In this document: positions 35,581 through 43,926 of the stretch, in pieces
Layout: every line of letters begins with the position of its first letter
Position numbering within the stretch: the stretch's first letter is position 1
From: Desulfobotulus alkaliphilus
GTDB taxonomy: Bacteria > Desulfobacterota > Desulfobacteria > Desulfobacterales > ASO4-4
Direction: 5' to 3'
NCBI RefSeq assembly: GCF_007830435.1
Contig: NZ_VLLC01000010.1
Location: 62,001-126,000 of the forward strand
Length of the DNA stretch: 64,000 nucleotides
Program-made: the position numbers and the translations under genes
The notes under the pieces: model-generated
What the model was told of the DNA's origin: nothing
What the model saw: the letters and a program-made list of their open reading frames with translations, nothing else
Database searches by the model: none

Positions 35581-38003
35581 TCCTCTCCCCCTCCCGCAGA
35601 AACCACAGGCAGATCCATCCCCGAATCCTCAAAATGCCTTTTCAGGCGCTCAAACATGGCATCCCTGGCCTCCAGAGTTGCAGAAAAATCCACGTTCCCC
35701 AGAAGACGCTGGACAGCCATCAGATCCTTTAAAAAATCATAGACACTGGTGGCAGACATCTGCTCTGCCACAAGGCTTGCATGCTGGGCATCCAGAAGTT
35801 CCATGGCGGAAACCACCCCCCGCTCATAGGCATCGGTAACCAGCTCCAGATTCTTTGAGGCAGCCGCAGCAGCATCCGAAGAAAGCCGTATGCCCGGCCA
35901 GGATGCCGTGGTCCTGTGCAGGGCCACCCGCATCCTGGCCTCCAGCCCTTCGGCTGTCTGCAATCTGCGGGTACGCAGGGCCTCCAGCCTTTCAAGCCCT
36001 TCATCCAGAGCAGCCGGTCTGGCCCCGCCCGTCATCAAAGGATATGAAGCACGGATTCCCACCTGCCATCCGAAATCCTCGCTTTCCGGCAGCTTTATGG
36101 GCGGCACCCCGGGCATAAGTTCGATTTCCGCAGCACCGCTTCCCCTGCCTTCGGAAACCAGACGCTGACGCATCCCGCCTTCGGCCAAAAGATCCGGCAG
36201 ATACCAGGATCTTCTGGCCGCAAGAATGCCCCTTCGGGCCGCTTCCATGGCCAGCTCCACACGCTCCAGCTCCGGTGCCTGATCCCTGGCCTCTGCCACC
36301 ACAAAATCATGGAAAACTCCCATACGACCCGGATTCTCCGAAAACCAGCGGATACGGGGATCACTCACAAAGAAAAGGGGATCAGAAAGCCTGGTATCCG
36401 AAAGAAACACAGGCTGATCCAGAGGCCGGTTCAAAATAAGGTTCAGGCCCGTTTCCGCCTGCCGCAGCAGAGATCTGGCTTCCAGAAGTGCCTTGCGGGC
36501 CGAAGCCAGACGGCTCTGCCATCGATAAACTTCCGAAGGCCCTGCATATCCAACCTCCCTGCGATTTTCCGCCCGTTCCAGGTTCGCCCGGCTCAGATCC
36601 AGATCATCTTTGCGGATCTGCACCAGACGCCCTGCCCGGAGTACATCCAGAAAAGCCAGGGCCGCAGATTCTGCAATATCCAGCGCCACCTGCCGACGCA
36701 TCACCTGCTGCGTTTTCAGCTCTATGTCCGCCACATCCGCAAGACTTCTCTTTTTTTCGGAAAAAAGAATCTGTCGCAGCATCACTTCTGCCCAAACCTC
36801 CTCTTCGGGCTGACGCCCCATACTGGAAGCCGCATTTTTACTGTCCGTAACACGGCCTTCCAGAGAAAAAAGAGCCTGAGGCCGCAGGGGCGAACGCTGA
36901 CTCCGGGCCAGGGCTTTACGGATGGCCTCCTCCCTTTCCGCCAGTCTGATTTCCAGATTGGCGGAAAGGGCAGCCTGCACGGCCCCGTTAATGGCAAGGG
37001 GCCTGCCAGTGGGATGCGGGTCTTCATGGATCAGATCCGCATCAAGCAGAATATCCCAGTCCGGATACACCCCGATGCGTCTGGCTGTTTCCATATTAAC
37101 CGTAAAATCCATGTCCGGATGAAAGGCAACGGAAAGACTTCCCGCATCCCTGCCCAGAAGAATCTGCTGCACATGCAGGGCAATACGTCTGGAGAGACGA
37201 TTGATACGCTCGGAAGGTGCCATACCCGCAAGAATACCCCTTTCAACCTCATCCCTGCCCCAGAGGGAAAAGGATGGCAGTTTTTTTTCTTCAAGCCCCT
37301 GAATCAGAAGAGCAAATTCATCATTAGAAAATCTCATCAGAGGAGTAATGAATACAGCGTCCACGGATTTCGGAAGAGAAGCCAGTAAAGGAGCTGCTTC
37401 CGATGCCGCAGCAATGAAATCAATCTCCACCCCAAATTTTTTCCCTGCGCTTTTTGTCCTTTCCGCAAGATCAGGCAAGCCAGCCACAATGGTTTCATCA
37501 CCAATGAGGGCCAGCCTTTTAAAGGGTACCATGCGGCCGAAGGCTTCCATGTCCCTGTCAAAATTCTGAAATGATTTGATGTAGTTGAGATTTCTGACCC
37601 CGGAGCTTCCCTGACTTTCGGGCAGATTCTGGAGATTTGCATCAATCACCAGCGAGGCAATGGCAGGTTTTTGAAGATTATCCCTGTGGCAGAGAAGATG
37701 TGAAGAAATAACGCCTGCGGCAATGACCATATCCGCCATGGAATCTGTCAGGGCTCTTTCCACCTGCCGGCCGATTTCCTTCACATCCCAGTTCCCGGAA
37801 AAATGCAGGGCCTCTGGAAAACGGACATCAAATTCATTTTTTGTCAGATCCAGAATCTCGGCCTTCAGCTCTTCAATACCGCCATAACGCATTGCAGGAC
37901 CATCTTCTATGACAGCGATATGCACCACAGGGAGATCCGCAAATACCGGGCTGCCGGAAACAAAGCAGAATATCCCCAGCAGTAAAATAATTTTCCGCCG
38001 CAT
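35577..38003 (-). CDS. Fusion of periplasmic ABC-type binding domain with TolC-family outer-membrane channel
   Basis: After a signal peptide (residues 1-22), residues 24 to about 315 resemble ABC_sub_bind periplasmic proteins (VVHIAVIEDGPAMRYGG, DMVIAAGVISSHLL, VDAVFITPLMRF, FHPDMDFTVNMETARRIG). From about 335 to 790 the sequence is outer-membrane efflux protein: two repeats of long coiled-coil helices (ALDIAESAALAFLDVL, NLERAENRREVGYAGPSEVYRW, VTDAYERGVVSAMELLDAQ). Typical TolC proteins are 420-500 residues; this is 808. The ATG at 38003 follows GGAGGAAG. It is the first gene of the efflux operon; a -35-like TTGACA (38165-38170, minus) lies upstream without a good -10. Confidence 0.85.
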   Translation of the reverse strand: MRRKIILLLGIFCFVSGSPVFADLPVVHIAVIEDGPAMRYGGIEELKAEILDLTKNEFDVRFPEALHFSGNWDVKEIGRQVERALTDSMADMVIAAGVISSHLLCHRDNLQKPAIASLVIDANLQNLPESQGSSGVRNLNYIKSFQNFDRDMEAFGRMVPFKRLALIGDETIVAGLPDLAERTKSAGKKFGVEIDFIAAASEAAPLLASLPKSVDAVFITPLMRFSNDEFALLIQGLEEKKLPSFSLWGRDEVERGILAGMAPSERINRLSRRIALHVQQILLGRDAGSLSVAFHPDMDFTVNMETARRIGVYPDWDILLDADLIHEDPHPTGRPLAINGAVQAALSANLEIRLAEREEAIRKALARSQRSPLRPQALFSLEGRVTDSKNAASSMGRQPEEEVWAEVMLRQILFSEKKRSLADVADIELKTQQVMRRQVALDIAESAALAFLDVLRAGRLVQIRKDDLDLSRANLERAENRREVGYAGPSEVYRWQSRLASARKALLEARSLLRQAETGLNLILNRPLDQPVFLSDTRLSDPLFFVSDPRIRWFSENPGRMGVFHDFVVAEARDQAPELERVELAMEAARRGILAARRSWYLPDLLAEGGMRQRLVSEGRGSGAAEIELMPGVPPIKLPESEDFGWQVGIRASYPLMTGGARPAALDEGLERLEALRTRRLQTAEGLEARMRVALHRTTASWPGIRLSSDAAAAASKNLELVTDAYERGVVSAMELLDAQHASLVAEQMSATSVYDFLKDLMAVQRLLGNVDFSATLEARDAMFERLKRHFEDSGMDLPVVSAGGGEE

Positions 38004-38290
38004 TCTTCCTCCGTCACAGATAAAAACATCGTTCCGCAAGCAGCCAAGATAACTTGCACCAGCACTGTACCGCTGAAGTTACAGCAGTAAAATTTCAGAA
38101 CAGGATGTCTGAACTCTTATCTTTTTTAAAAAATTTCTTCTACCATGCACCCATTCACTAAAACTGTCAAGAAAAGGTAAAGATCACTCACCCTCTTCTT
38201 TTTGCCATAAAACCCTCTGCTGGGACGGGTAAAAATATACTCGGCATGGTCATTTTGGTGACAAATCAAAATTACACTAAAATTTTTAAA

Positions 38291-39460
38291 TCACCTTGTC
38301 TCCACCTCCAGCAAAGACACCCGGCTTCCCGGAGGAAGGGCCTCAAGGAAAGCAGCCAGCCTGTGGGCACCGTAACTGCCCTCCCCGGAAACAAGGCCCT
38401 CCACATCCCCAAGATGGCGAAAACGAACCAGCTCCAGAGGCTCTCTGGTAAACACGGCAATATAGGTGTCCAACTGTGCCACACCCTGCTCAAGGATGGC
38501 GTTGGTGAAAAAATCCCAGGCCTGTTCCGGCACCCTGAGACTGCCCGGCCCTGCGGCAAGGTTGTCTTCCATTACACTTACCCTGCCGTCTGGATAGAGG
38601 TTGAAAAGGGAAAACCAGCCAGACGATGGCAGGTCGTCCATGCGGAAAACCACCTGCTCTCCGTGACGTAGACGGTTGGGCAGGCGTTTTCCCGAAGGCG
38701 ACTCCATGAAAAGTCTGCTTTTACCCGAAGCATATACGGAAAAATCAAAGAGTCCCTTGACTTCCGCAAGGGCTAAAGACTCCCTGCAAAGGCTGATAAT
38801 CCATAGGCCATCCTTTCTTTCCAACGAAAGGGGCAGCACCCTCTCCCCTTCTCCGTGGGGAGATGAAAGAAGGCTTTTCAGCCGCCGTGCCAGAGGACCG
38901 GATGTCAGGGCTTTTGTTCCGTCAAAGCGGAGATGGGCTGGCATGGCAAGGCCTTCGGAAGCCCATATTTTTCTCATGCGTCCGGCAAGGATATCCGCAT
39001 CGGGGCGTATATCCACCTCCATGGCCACATAGTGTACCCCCTGAAGCACGGCATGCTGGGTGCGCCTTGCCCGCTGCATCTGTCTTCCTGCCTTGAGATG
39101 CACCTCTGCGGCCACACGCCTTGATACACTGTCTCCCTGCTGCGTGGTCCTTGTACGGATTTCAGAGGATACCTGCACCTGCATTTCCCTTGAAATGGCA
39201 GACAGAGCCATGGCATCGGCTTCGGCCTGGGAAGGGCCTTCACCCACACCCCTGAGAATATTTTTTTCGGATCGAAGGGTTTGGTACCATTGGGGATGAA
39301 CGGCAAGGGGATAGACAGAAGGGGATTTTATCTCATTTTGAACTGCTGCTGACGGCGCTGGAAGCGTTTTTGGTCCGCAGGCGCTAAGGGCGAAAAAAAG
39401 AAGTGGGAAGATCAGCATACAAAACAGCACTCTTGCATGCCTTTCAGAAAAAGCCTCCAT
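38291..39460 (-). CDS. LPP20-type lipoprotein with DUF4384-like C-terminus
   Basis: The precursor has a lipoprotein signal ending FALSACG. Residues about 45-160 are LPP20-like (GVGEGPSQAEADAMALSAISREMQVQV...VALQGVHYVAMEVDI type pattern). The C-terminal part (about 240-389) resembles DUF4384: F...DLPSSGWFSLFNLYPDGRVSVMED. DUF4384 modules are often found in or near bacterial caspase-like proteins. AGGAGG precedes the ATG at 39460. It lies 173 nt downstream of the caspase gene, separated by a 9-bp tandem repeat. Confidence 0.68.
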   Translation of the reverse strand: MEAFSERHARVLFCMLIFPLLFFALSACGPKTLPAPSAAVQNEIKSPSVYPLAVHPQWYQTLRSEKNILRGVGEGPSQAEADAMALSAISREMQVQVSSEIRTRTTQQGDSVSRRVAAEVHLKAGRQMQRARRTQHAVLQGVHYVAMEVDIRPDADILAGRMRKIWASEGLAMPAHLRFDGTKALTSGPLARRLKSLLSSPHGEGERVLPLSLERKDGLWIISLCRESLALAEVKGLFDFSVYASGKSRLFMESPSGKRLPNRLRHGEQVVFRMDDLPSSGWFSLFNLYPDGRVSVMEDNLAAGPGSLRVPEQAWDFFTNAILEQGVAQLDTYIAVFTREPLELVRFRHLGDVEGLVSGEGSYGAHRLAAFLEALPPGSRVSLLEVETR

Positions 39461-39513
39461 CAAAACGCCTCCTTTGAACAGGTTCAGGGCAGGCATGGGG
39501 CCTGTCTTCTGAA

Positions 39514-39576
39514 GTCTTTAGAGTCTTTGAAATCCTTAAGGTCCTTAGGGTCCTTAAAGTCTTTAAAGTCCTTAAA
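39514..39576. repeat. Seven tandem copies of a 9-bp repeat
   Basis: Seven consecutive units of the form GTCYTTARR, for example GTCTTTAGA, GTCCTTAGG, GTCCTTAAA, with one unit starting ATC. The array sits between the caspase and lipoprotein genes. It is followed by AAAGACCTGAAAAGACC, which could pair with the repeats. It is not a CRISPR: there are no spacers. Confidence 0.85.
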
Positions 39577-39633
39577 AAAGACCTGAAAAGACCCTAAAAT
39601 CCCACAAAACCCTCTAACGAAGCCCTGCCCTGC

Positions 39634-41469
39634 TTATTTCAGGGTTGCCAGCACCCGTTTGGGATCTCCTGTCATGACAGGCATCTGCTCCCGGCCCGAA
39701 CCCCTTCTGGCCTGATGGGGCACCTCCCTTTGCAGATAGGCCGAAAGTTCCGCTGCTGTGATACGGCCATCTTTATTGACATCCGCAGCACCGGAAAGCC
39801 CTGCAATGAAATAATAGGTAAAGAGGGTATGCCCCTTATCCGGATACCAGGTGGCCACCTGACCTGCATCGGCGCTGGTGAAAACAAGGGCATTGTTTAC
39901 CGCACGGCTGCCCGGTACATTGCGCATCATGGAAGAAATATTGGTAAACAGGGCACCGCCTGCCGAATCCCCGGAAAAACAGGCATCCAGAACCACCGTA
40001 AGGCTTTTTGCGGGAAGCTGATCCAGATTGTCATAGAAGACATCCAGAGAATACCCCGTACTGGCAATATAATCCACATGGGCATCTACTGGCACAAGAT
40101 AGGCGGCTCTGCCTTCCGGCCCCGGTGCCCCGTGGCCCGAATAATAAATGAACACATCGGATTCACCGTCCCGGATGAAGTTTCTGAGCCGCCCAGAAGG
40201 ATTGCCTTGGGTTCCAAAGGTGGAAAGAAGATCTGAATTTGTGGCATTGGTCAGATCAATAATATTCCTCTCGCTATAGCCCATTGTGGAAACAAGATAC
40301 TTTTTCATGACCGCCGCATCCCGCTCCGCATAGGCCACATCCACAATGCCCCTGCCCTGGGCCGCATATCGCTGATTGCCGATGATAACAGCCACGGCAT
40401 GGGGGTTGGGTCTTGAAACCTTGGGAATATTTCTTACAAGCTCACTCTTTTCAAGGGAAACAGGTGGTGCTAAATCCTGTGCTGGCGACCAGATAGTTTC
40501 AATAAGTGCATCAGCCTGACCGCCACTGCCTTCGGTTCTCCGGTTTCTGGCAAGGGGCGCAGGCACATCAATGCTGGAAGCATCACCGATAAAGGCAGCA
40601 AAGAGCTTGTCATAACCTTCCTTGGCCATGGCCGCATCGGGATATTTTTCATGAAGAGCCTTGGCCCTTGCAACAGACTGTGCCCTTTCTCCCCTGCCAA
40701 AAGCCGCATACATGGAAGCAATCTCTTTAGAAATAATCTCATCCCGAAGGCCCTTCACAGCACCGTTGCCGGAAAAGCTTTTTTCAGCAGAAATGGCGGC
40801 TGTCAGGGCAGCATCGGTCCGGCCAAGGGCCGCAAGGCTCAAGGCATGGGTGCGTGCGCCCTTTGGATCAAAGGTGAGACCCGAAAGAACCGCCATGCCC
40901 GCATCCGCCTTTCCTTCCTGAATGGCCTTCAAGCCTTCGGCCATGCGCATATCCAGCACCTTATCGTAAAGGGCGGCGATGCGTTTTTCAGATGACCATT
41001 TGCTTTTGGCAGCCCGGATGGTTTCAAGGGCTTTCTGATTCTGGCCCGCAAGGAGAAGGGCTTCCGTATGAATATGGGCATATCTGGGGCTGCTGGCATC
41101 GCTTTTCACCGCCGCTTCCGCAAGGCTCAAGGCTCTGGCAGGGTTTTTCCCGGCATCAATATACATGGATGCAAGGTTGGCCTGCCACTGGGGTTCTGCC
41201 TTGGCCTTTACGGCCTTTTCCATGGCTTCAATGGCTTTGTCCCCAGCACCAAAACGCCAGTAGGCCATGGCGAGGTTGGCGGCATATTCCGGCTCAGGGC
41301 AAAGGGATTCGGCCTTGATGAAAAGCTGAAGGCCCCTTGTTCTATCCTTTTCAAAATCTTTTACCGCCTGAGCTGCAATGTCTCGGGCCACAGGACAGGT
41401 GTCGGCAAGGGCAGGGGTTGCAAGAAGCAAAAAAACGGCAAAGCATAAAAGGGGTTTTACGGGGTTCAT
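39634..41469 (-). CDS. Secreted TPR-caspase (C14 metacaspase-like) protease
   Basis: Signal peptide residues 1-22 (ATPALA), then TPR-like repeats to about residue 290 (PEYAANLAMAYWRFGAGDKAIEAMEKA). A caspase-like C14 domain starts at about 355 (HAVAVIIGNQRYA). The catalytic dyad is present: His446 in IYYSGHGAPG and Cys497 in VVLDACFSG. A calcium-binding-like loop DVNKDGRITAAE occurs at 563-574. The ATG at 41469 follows AAGGAGG and overlaps the upstream antitoxin-like stop (ATGA). It is probably active in the periplasm or exported. The processing target is unknown; the neighbouring DGR and lipoprotein suggest a joint system. Confidence 0.88.
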   Translation of the reverse strand: MNPVKPLLCFAVFLLLATPALADTCPVARDIAAQAVKDFEKDRTRGLQLFIKAESLCPEPEYAANLAMAYWRFGAGDKAIEAMEKAVKAKAEPQWQANLASMYIDAGKNPARALSLAEAAVKSDASSPRYAHIHTEALLLAGQNQKALETIRAAKSKWSSEKRIAALYDKVLDMRMAEGLKAIQEGKADAGMAVLSGLTFDPKGARTHALSLAALGRTDAALTAAISAEKSFSGNGAVKGLRDEIISKEIASMYAAFGRGERAQSVARAKALHEKYPDAAMAKEGYDKLFAAFIGDASSIDVPAPLARNRRTEGSGGQADALIETIWSPAQDLAPPVSLEKSELVRNIPKVSRPNPHAVAVIIGNQRYAAQGRGIVDVAYAERDAAVMKKYLVSTMGYSERNIIDLTNATNSDLLSTFGTQGNPSGRLRNFIRDGESDVFIYYSGHGAPGPEGRAAYLVPVDAHVDYIASTGYSLDVFYDNLDQLPAKSLTVVLDACFSGDSAGGALFTNISSMMRNVPGSRAVNNALVFTSADAGQVATWYPDKGHTLFTYYFIAGLSGAADVNKDGRITAAELSAYLQREVPHQARRGSGREQMPVMTGDPKRVLATLK

Positions 41470-41705
41470 GGTCTCCTCCTTGGTTTTATTGAAACGGTAT
41501 TGCGTATCTTTTCTTTTGGCTCTTCCCAATCCATGTACGCCTCTTCTCCCTTTTCGAGAAGGGCCTCCCTTTCTTCAAGGACGCTTATGTGCCATTCGGG
41601 GGATGGCAGTGTATCGCCTTCCCGGCAAAGGTCATCCCACAGCAGCTCCATGGCAAGAATTTTCTCTTCAAAACTCATGGTTTTCAAGGACTGTACCAGA
41701 CCCAT
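41466..41705 (-). CDS. Addiction-module antitoxin-like protein (TIGR02574 type)
   Basis: A 79-residue protein: MSFEEKILAMELLWDDL, then SPEWHISVLEEREALLEKGEEAYMDWEEPKEKIRN. This matches the putative addiction-module component family, usually paired with a RelE/ParE toxin. No such toxin follows; instead the gene overlaps the TPR-caspase start by 4 nt. AAAGGAGGG lies upstream of the ATG at 41705. It could be a recruited regulator of the caspase or an orphan. The 169 nt between this gene and the template repeat hold no other frame of note. Confidence 0.72.
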   Translation of the reverse strand: MGLVQSLKTMSFEEKILAMELLWDDLCREGDTLPSPEWHISVLEEREALLEKGEEAYMDWEEPKEKIRNTVSIKPRRRP

Positions 41706-41874
41706 TGGAACCCTCCTTTCCTTTTTTCGTACAGGCTTTAAAGAAAACACCACCCCAAAGAGGCCGTGCTTTCCTCCATGTTCTTCGTCCGGCAGGCCGG
41801 AGCGGGAGAGAAGACGGGACACGGGACGCACACGCATTCCATCCGTGAACGAAACACCCCCACCTTCCCGCGTA

Positions 41875-41988
41875 CTGCAAGGCGAAACCCCAGGTTGTTG
41901 TTGCGATTATCCGCCCCGTTCCTGTTGCGATTGGCCGAACGGCAGTTCCTGGCGTTGTTGTTCCAGCCGCCGCCCCGATTGACGCGGC
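41875..41988 (-). repeat. DGR template repeat (TR)
   Basis: A 114-bp segment almost identical to the 3' end of the target gene at 43935-44048. Every one of the 14 differences is at an adenine on the coding (minus) strand of TR. They fall in 12 AAY (Asn) codons, at first or second position, ten of which now encode V, Y, S, I, R, S, Y, Y, G or V in the target. It begins 5 bp after the reverse transcriptase stop. The downstream spacer (41706-41874) contains a small hairpin (TCCGG-CAGG-CCGGA) and could be the Avd/RT-binding part of the template RNA. The apparent reading frame across TR is not a protein gene. Confidence 0.93.
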
Positions 41989-41993
41989 GTTCT

Positions 41994-43013
41994 TCAGTGC
42001 GCCTTCTCCCCAAAAAGCCCACGGCTTCGCAGCATAAAGGTATCCGCAAAGGCCATATGGGCAAAAACAGAACGAAGACCGTCCTCGTACTGTGTTTCTG
42101 TGATGTTTCCTGTCTTACAGGCTTTTTCCCTTTCTTTCAAACCTTTTAACATGCGCCTCCGGTTGGGGGCGGAAAGCCGGAGAAGACCGGGATATATCCG
42201 GAATCCGAGAAAGGGCAAACCATGGATATTTCCATGGATCCGGGTGACACTGGGCTTCAGCCTGAGCCGCAGCACTTCCCCGAGAAAGGCTTCCACGGTT
42301 TCAAGGAGGTGACGCATGGCCAGGGCCGAATCCCCGAAGGCCACCATGTCGTCCATGTAACGCAGATAAAAGGGAAGCCCCAGATCATCTTTCAGATGAT
42401 GATCCAGAGGCGAAAGGTAAAGATTGCCAAAAAACTGGCTGGTCAGGTTGCCAATGGGCATTCCGATACCCGGTGCTTCCCCTCCTGCTGCAAGGATTTT
42501 ATCGAGAAGATCCAGCACAGAATCTTCCGCCACCTTCCGGCCCACCATCTTCCTTAAAATGCTGTGATCCACACTGGCAAAATAGCTTTCCACATCCACC
42601 TTCAGATGATAGCGGCTTTTCCGGAGAAAGGCCTGGGCACGACCCACGGCCTTGTGCATTCCCTTCCCGACCCGGTTGGCATAGGTATCGTAAATCATGG
42701 AAGGTTCAAAAACCGGCTCCAGTACCGCCACCAGCGCATGATGCACCACCCTGTCCCGGAAGGGAGCGACACTGATGACCCTGCGCTTGGGATCCTGAAT
42801 GACAAATTTCCGAAAGGGCCCTGGACGATAAGAGCCGGAAACAAGCTCTTCGCCAAGGCGTAAAAGCTCTCCTTCCTGCTGAAGATGAAAGCGGCAGGCC
42901 TCCCGGCCCCTGCCCGACCCCCGAAAGGCTTTCCGGAAAGCGGCTTCAAGGTTTTCCCGGCTCACCAGCCTTTCCCAAAGACCGGTAGGAATTATCCTCC
43001 GCTTTTTGCCCAT
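41994..43013 (-). CDS. Diversity-generating retroelement reverse transcriptase
   Basis: The 339-residue reverse transcriptase shows motif A KVDVESYFASVDH (Asp140), the DGR/retron-type motif 4 region GMPIGNLTSQFFGNLYLSPLD (IGNLTSQ at 187-193) and catalytic YMDD (219-222). The palm/thumb remainder ends near residue 339. The IGxxxSQ motif is typical of DGR enzymes, which copy TR RNA with adenine-directed errors. The ATG at 43013 follows GGAAGGATGG and overlaps the avd-like gene by 22 nt; the frame extends to 43064 but that adds Avd-coding overlap only. Confidence 0.94.
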   Translation of the reverse strand: MGKKRRIIPTGLWERLVSRENLEAAFRKAFRGSGRGREACRFHLQQEGELLRLGEELVSGSYRPGPFRKFVIQDPKRRVISVAPFRDRVVHHALVAVLEPVFEPSMIYDTYANRVGKGMHKAVGRAQAFLRKSRYHLKVDVESYFASVDHSILRKMVGRKVAEDSVLDLLDKILAAGGEAPGIGMPIGNLTSQFFGNLYLSPLDHHLKDDLGLPFYLRYMDDMVAFGDSALAMRHLLETVEAFLGEVLRLRLKPSVTRIHGNIHGLPFLGFRIYPGLLRLSAPNRRRMLKGLKEREKACKTGNITETQYEDGLRSVFAHMAFADTFMLRSRGLFGEKAH

Positions 43014-43327
43014 CCGCCCACCATCCTTCCCGCTTCTTCCACCATATCGGAAATCCGCTGCCATGTTCCATTTGCCAGATAGGTTCTTTCCCTTGCAAGA
43101 CGCAGAAAGACCCGCAGTTTTTCAAGATCCAGGTTGATTTTTCGCAGAATCGGCCCCCGGTTCCGGGTATAGATGGCTTCGAGAATGTCTTCCATCACAG
43201 CCATGGCCAGCACCACAGTACGGTCTCCCATGGTAAAACGGGCGGAACGGGGATAGCTTTCCACTGCGGTAAGGATGGCTTCCAGGGTACGGTACCAGTG
43301 CAGATACAAAGGGTAATCTTCCTTCAT
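42992..43327 (-). CDS. avd: DGR accessory variability determinant (Avd-like)
   Basis: A basic four-helix-bundle type protein of 111 residues (YPLYLHWYRTLEAILTAVESYPRSARFTMGDR, then LAMAVMEDILEAIYTRNR, INLDLEKLRVFLRLARER). The pattern L......P...R..LG......LE.I..A......K...L......LR.LLRLA is typical of Avd/four-helix DGR proteins. Avd binds the reverse transcriptase and template RNA. It overlaps the HRDC gene by 4 nt and the RT gene by 22 nt. Confidence 0.87.
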   Translation of the reverse strand: MKEDYPLYLHWYRTLEAILTAVESYPRSARFTMGDRTVVLAMAVMEDILEAIYTRNRGPILRKINLDLEKLRVFLRLARERTYLANGTWQRISDMVEEAGRMVGGWAKSGG

Positions 43328-43761
43328 TTGCGCTCCTGAAAGCTTTGCACCAGTTGCAGGATGTCTTTTCCGTATTTTTCAAGTTTGGCGGCTCCAAACC
43401 CCTTCACCGTTTTCAGGGCCTCCAGAGTCTGGGGCATGGTGCGGGCAATCTCCCCAAGCTCCCGGTTGTTGGCCACCAGAAAAACGGGAACCCCTTCCTT
43501 TTCCGCCCGGCTTTTGCGCCACTCTTTCAGGCGGTGGAAAAAGGCCTTGGCCGGGCCATTCAGGTCGAGTTCCGGCGGCGGGCTTTCTCCTCCAGCCAAA
43601 GGGTCGCAGAAGAGAAGAACCGTCCAGTAACTTCTGCCCCCCTCCTGAAAAAACTCCGCCTTCCAGGAGACAAGCTGTTTGTTCAGGAGAAAACGATCCA
43701 GAAGGCTGTCATCAAACCCGCCTTTTTCCGGATGAAAGGGAAAGGTCAGAATTTTGAACAT
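43324..43761 (-). CDS. DGR-associated HRDC-domain protein
   Basis: A 145-residue protein. The N-terminal half (MFKILTFPFHPEKGGFDDSLLDRF...) is like proteins found in DGR loci. The C-terminal half is an HRDC nucleic-acid-binding domain (FFHRLKEWRKSRAEKEGVPVFLVANNRELGEIARTMPQTLEALKTVKGFGAAKLEKYG). HRDC accessory proteins are known in a subset of DGRs. AGGAGGATTC precedes the ATG at 43761. It is the first gene of the HRDC-avd-RT-TR unit, overlapping avd by 4 nt. Confidence 0.88.
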   Translation of the reverse strand: MFKILTFPFHPEKGGFDDSLLDRFLLNKQLVSWKAEFFQEGGRSYWTVLLFCDPLAGGESPPPELDLNGPAKAFFHRLKEWRKSRAEKEGVPVFLVANNRELGEIARTMPQTLEALKTVKGFGAAKLEKYGKDILQLVQSFQERK

Positions 43762-43795
43762 GAATCCTCCTGAGGGATAGGGAAGGCTTCGCCCG

Positions 43796-43855
43796 GCGGC
43801 TCGTGTTTTGGGACGTATGGCCATAAACCCGGCCACGTCCCAAAACACGAGCCGC
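43796..43855. repeat. 21-bp perfect inverted repeat upstream of the DGR genes
   Basis: GCGGCTCGTGTTTTGGGACG plus one T, mirrored at 43835-43855, with an 18-nt loop that contains another GGCC...GGCC pair. It lies between the HRDC start and the target-gene 3' end. It could be a terminator for the target gene, or a cruciform used in DGR retrohoming. Confidence 0.85.
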
Positions 43856-43860
43856 TTGAG

Positions 43861-43876
43861 GCGGCCTTGCGGCCGC
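43861..43876 (-). other. GC hairpin with GCAA tetraloop downstream of the DGR variable repeat
   Basis: On the coding strand GCGGCC-GCAA-GGCCGC, a perfect 6-bp stem with a four-base loop, lies 58 bp beyond the end of the variable repeat. DNA hairpins with short purine-rich loops close to VR ends increase DGR homing in Bordetella phage; here the distance is larger, so the role is only suggested. Confidence 0.55.
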
Positions 43877-43926
43877 AAAAAGGAAAAAAACGCTACAAAA
43901 GGTAAAAAAATAAAAAAGACAAAAGG

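Noticed and set aside
39511-39600. CRISPR-like repeat
   Set aside because: The 9-bp units are directly adjacent without spacers.
41738-42064. A 108-codon frame across the template repeat resembling the C-terminus of an FGE-type protein
   Set aside because: Its similarity to the target gene is entirely the DGR template repeat, with Asn-rich AAY codons. It lacks a start with ribosome site and overlaps the RT gene's end; it is not a second lectin or pseudogene.
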